A stretch of 5,206 nucleotides of DNA from Desulfobacterales bacterium. Lineage in GTDB: Bacteria > Desulfobacterota > Desulfobacteria > Desulfobacterales > BuS5. The stretch is from NCBI GenBank assembly GCA_020056865.1, contig JAGVGX010000234.1, positions 1 to 5,206 on the forward strand, read 5' to 3'. Within the stretch, counting starts at the first letter, position 1; each line of letters begins with the position of its first letter. Shown here one piece after another: positions 3,679 through 5,206 of this stretch. The notes beneath the pieces are model-generated. The model ran no database searches. It saw nothing but the letters and a program-made list of their open reading frames with translations, and had not been told where the DNA came from. The position numbers and the translations under genes are program-made.

Positions 3679-5206
3679 TTAGGTTTCTTCCACAACGAGC
3701 TGAACTGTCTTTGATCCGTTCCATCGATTCCAGCGCAGCCGAAATGCCATTTTTTCAAATTTATCATTAAAAGGCACCCGTGTATCAATATTAAAATTTA
3801 TAGCATTAAACAGCCTGTTTTGTTTAGAGTCTTCCTGTTGAAGTAACATTTGTCTGTGGTTTTCGCCAACAATTTTAGATGAAAAAACACGAATTTTTCC
3901 AGCCATAAAGACAGGCTCTCTATTGGCTATCCCAAAAGGCATTAACTGTTCTAATTCACTGATCAACTGATCTGAAATATTATCAAAATCCAGTACAGCG
4001 TCTATTAAAACCACAGGAGTAAGATCTTCCGGCACACACGCTTTGTTAACTTCATTTTCAATGTGTTTTCTAAAATTGTCTATCTGCCCGGCATCCAGTG
4101 TTACACCTGCAGCTACGGAATGTCCCCCAAAGCTTTTGAGACATGAAGCACACGAAAAAAGCAAATCATACAGATTAATTTCCGAAGGGCTCCTTCCTGA
4201 CCCTTTCCCTGTACCATTTTTCACTGCAATAAAAATTGAAGGCCGATAATATTTGTTCACAAAATACGACGCCACGATGCCTAACACACCCTCATGCCAA
4301 CCCTCAACCGAAAAATGATCGGTAAGAACAAGCGTTTTTCTGTCAAGTATGTCAGGATATTCTTTTATATGCTGCTCTATTTCCTTAACAATTCGGGTTT
4401 CAATCTCCTTTCTCTGGGTGTTTAACTTTTCAAGAAAAGCAGCATTTTTATTTGCCTTATGAACATCTTTAGATAATAACAGATCCAAGGCTCTTGTTGC
4501 ATGATCTATTCTTCCAGCAGCATTTAATCTTGGAGCAAGCTTAAATGCTATATCCTCAGCATCTATTACAGACGCTTTGTTCCCGAACAACGCCATGATC
4601 GCCTTGATTCCAGGACGTGGATTGGCATTGAGAATTTCAAGGCCTGCTTTAACAAGTATTCGGTTCTCCTCTATAACAGGAACCATATCGGCTACGGTAC
4701 CCATGGCAACAAGATCACACATGGTTTTCAAATTAGGCTCGGGTGCGGCCTGCCAAAATCCGTTGTCACGCATATATTTTCTCAAATATATGAGAAGATA
4801 AAACGCAACACCTACGCCGGCAAGATAATCGAGACCCGAGTTGCAATCTTTCCTCGTAGGATTAACAATCGCTAACGCTTCAGGCAAAGGTTCTGAAATA
4901 CGGTGATGATCTGTAATAATTACATCGATTCCTGCATCTTTAGCTTTTTTAACAGCCTCATGGCTGCTCGACCCGCAGTCTACCGTTATAATAAGCGATA
5001 TATCGTTAGATCGTGCAGGTTCTTCAATATGGTTAACTTTAAGGCCGTATCCTTCTTCGATTCGATGAGGAATATAATAAGATATATCAACGCCTGCATA
5101 TTGAAAAAATTCAAATAAAAGGGCTGTGGCGGTGATCCCGTCAACATCATAATCTCCAAAAACCAACACCTTTTCCTTGTTCTTAATCGCCTGATAAATG
5201 CGTCTG
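3679..5206 (-). CDS. recJ: Single-strand DNA exonuclease RecJ (N-terminus outside window)
   Basis: The frame enters at the right edge (first full codon 5205-5203) and ends at TAA 3681-3679, giving 508 visible residues. RecJ proteins are usually about 560-580, so some 60 N-terminal residues are missing. A GTG at 5169 is in frame but internal, because RRIYQAIKNKEK upstream is typical RecJ sequence. Counting from that GTG, the DHH phosphoesterase motifs are VFGDYDVDG (3-11), TVDCG with Asp64, TDHHR (86-90) and VADMVPV with Asp161. The DHHA1 part shows GSGRS (323-327) and SFGGHSVAAG (346-355). An OB-like domain follows PFGIANREPVF and closes with RLRWNRWNG near the end. RecJ degrades single-stranded DNA 5' to 3' in recombination and mismatch repair. 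All catalytic motifs visible are intact. Confidence 0.96.
   Translation of the reverse strand, partial: RRIYQAIKNKEKVLVFGDYDVDGITATALLFEFFQYAGVDISYYIPHRIEEGYGLKVNHIEEPARSNDISLIITVDCGSSSHEAVKKAKDAGIDVIITDHHRISEPLPEALAIVNPTRKDCNSGLDYLAGVGVAFYLLIYLRKYMRDNGFWQAAPEPNLKTMCDLVAMGTVADMVPVIEENRILVKAGLEILNANPRPGIKAIMALFGNKASVIDAEDIAFKLAPRLNAAGRIDHATRALDLLLSKDVHKANKNAAFLEKLNTQRKEIETRIVKEIEQHIKEYPDILDRKTLVLTDHFSVEGWHEGVLGIVASYFVNKYYRPSIFIAVKNGTGKGSGRSPSEINLYDLLFSCASCLKSFGGHSVAAGVTLDAGQIDNFRKHIENEVNKACVPEDLTPVVLIDAVLDFDNISDQLISELEQLMPFGIANREPVFMAGKIRVFSSKIVGENHRQMLLQQEDSKQNRLFNAINFNIDTRVPFNDKFEKMAFRLRWNRWNGSKTVQLVVEET

Noticed and set aside
5119..5169. GTG 5169 as the true start of recJ
   Set aside because: The frame stays open to the window edge with typical RecJ residues (RRIYQAIKNKEK), so the gene starts outside the window.

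Overview
The window joins two unlike pieces of DNA. Positions 1 to about 1784 are the downstream end of an integron-type gene-cassette array: small + strand genes separated by attC recombination sites (complete at 100-161 and 924-986, half a site at 1765-1784). Positions 2126-5206 are a low-GC chromosomal segment with genes on the minus strand, read in the order recJ, an unknown small gene, ribonuclease Z. A truncated transposase gene (1785-2009, minus) sits between the two. No integrase gene or attI site is visible. The attC sites have their GTTGGGC ends on the right, so an integrase, if present, would lie to the left of the window. Otherwise this is a cluster of attC sites lacking an integrase.

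Organism: the recJ and ribonuclease Z proteins, the AT-rich chromosomal composition, the IS1182-like transposase fragment and the cassette content fit a Gram-negative environmental bacterium. My best guess is an anaerobe of the Desulfobacterota (Desulfobacteraceae-like). This rests on recognition of protein style, not on a search.

Cassette A (1-155) carries the C-terminal end of a RelE/ParE-type toxin. Cassette B (156-980) carries a small CoiA-like zinc-finger protein, apparently broken by one extra base, followed by a BrnT toxin and BrnA-like antitoxin pair with its own promoter. No attC lies between these two units, so the cassette looks like a fusion. Cassette C (from 981) carries a predicted nucleotidyltransferase and a 66-residue partner, a two-gene unit resembling a toxin-antitoxin or defence pair. 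Its attC is cut in the middle, where the transposase remnant begins. In both of the two-gene units the last gene reads into the attC, so the recombination site encodes the protein's C-terminus.

The transposase remnant keeps a strong sigma70-type promoter whose -10 box overlaps an 8-bp perfect inverted repeat. In the chromosomal segment the unknown gene and ribonuclease Z overlap at TAATG and are probably translationally coupled. recJ lies 114 bases upstream on the same strand and is cut by the window edge. The most interesting items are the run of three toxin-antitoxin-like units at the array end, the little-known nucleotidyltransferase/partner pair, the attC-encoded protein tails, and the junction where both an attC and a transposase are truncated.
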